A stretch of 13,909 bases of DNA from Pseudomonadota bacterium (lineage in GTDB: Bacteria > Myxococcota > Myxococcia > Myxococcales > Vulgatibacteraceae). The notes below the pieces were generated by a model. That model did not search any database. It was not told the DNA's origin and saw nothing but the letters and a program-made list of their open reading frames with translations. Position numbers and translations under genes: made by a program. Below, piece by piece: positions 13,760 to 13,909 of this stretch (positions are counted from its first letter, which is position 1; every line of letters starts with the position of its first letter). The stretch is taken from positions 1 to 13,909 of the forward strand of contig JAEZJH010000479.1 in the NCBI GenBank assembly GCA_023436385.1, in the 5' to 3' direction.

Positions 13760-13909
13760 CGGGTAGCGAGGACCTCGACGACGGTGTTGGCGGGAGCTAC
13801 GCAGTAGAGGGAGGTGCCGGCCTTGAGCCTCTCGGCGAGGACGAAGCACTTCCCCGGCCGGACGGTAATGCCGGTGCTTGTGGTGACTCCGGCGCCGCCG
13901 ACCTGGACG
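13756..13909 (-). CDS. C-terminal end of an unknown gene (N-terminus beyond window)
   Basis: The last 50 codons of a minus-strand frame are visible, ending in TGA 13758-13756 that overlaps the next ATG by 4 bases. The peptide (VQVGGAGVTTSTGITVRPGK, then a beta-rich segment ending VVEVLATR) contains two cysteines and alternates hydrophobic strands with Gly/Thr/Ala turns, like a small beta-barrel or trimeric phage protein. There is too little to name a family. It is taken as real because it is phased with the ATGA coupling used by the following genes and shows the same codon style. Confidence 0.55.
   Translation of the reverse strand, partial: VQVGGAGVTTSTGITVRPGKCFVLAERLKAGTSLYCVAPANTVVEVLATR

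Noticed and set aside
1..13909. tRNA genes, CRISPR arrays, insertion sequences, integrase or att sites
   Set aside because: I saw no cloverleaf candidates, spaced repeats, terminal inverted repeats or recombinase motifs. Coding by late phage genes accounts for almost all bases, so lysogeny cannot be judged from this window.
1..13909. Gene transfer agent rather than phage
   Set aside because: The head gene order alone would fit, but the HNH/small terminase pair and the long tape measure gene fit a true phage better. A full genome view would be needed to exclude it.

Overview
The window is part of the late region of a tailed double-stranded DNA phage or prophage. It covers an HK97-type packaging and head module followed by the proximal tail genes. 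Every gene I can support lies on the minus strand, so transcription runs from 13909 towards 1. Base composition is very G+C-rich with strong G/C preference at third codon positions, which points to a high-GC bacterial host. Nothing in the window identifies that host further. Because no sheath gene separates the tail terminator from the tail tube gene, and tube, G/GT-type chaperone and tape measure follow one another, the particle is most likely a siphovirus with a long non-contractile tail.

Layout in the direction of transcription. (a) 13909-11743, accessory or surface/lysis-like block: the end of an unknown gene, a Sec-exported Cys-rich protein with two beta-rich domains (LamG-like at the C-terminus), a small exported Cys-rich protein, and a coiled-coil plus one-membrane-segment protein that looks like an XhlA-type holin. 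(b) 11740-9184, packaging: HNH endonuclease, P27-type small terminase, large terminase. (c) 9169-5995, head: portal, prohead protease, major capsid protein. (d) 5913-3262, head accessory and connector genes: candidate decoration protein, small acidic-tailed protein, gp6/gp8-like connector, head closure adaptor, HK97 gp10-like protein, DUF3168-like tail terminator. (e) 3252-1, tail: tube, G and -1 frameshifted GT-like chaperones, and a tape measure protein that runs off the window.

The genes are extremely tightly packed. Most junctions are ATGA, GTGA or TGATG overlaps, or gaps of 2-14 bases, so they look like one translationally coupled operon. The only gaps over 20 bases flank the major capsid gene and its downstream neighbour (7258-7285, 5914-5994, 5437-5487), and two of these hold GC-rich hairpins. 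No stretch over 300 bases lacks a gene. No tRNA, CRISPR array, insertion sequence or integrase was seen.

The points most worth a second look are: the tail chaperone frameshift, where the T-like reading frame has no usable start and a perfect 10-bp inverted repeat sits in the overlap; the pair of exported Cys-rich genes coupled to the late operon; and the capsid-flanking RNA structures.
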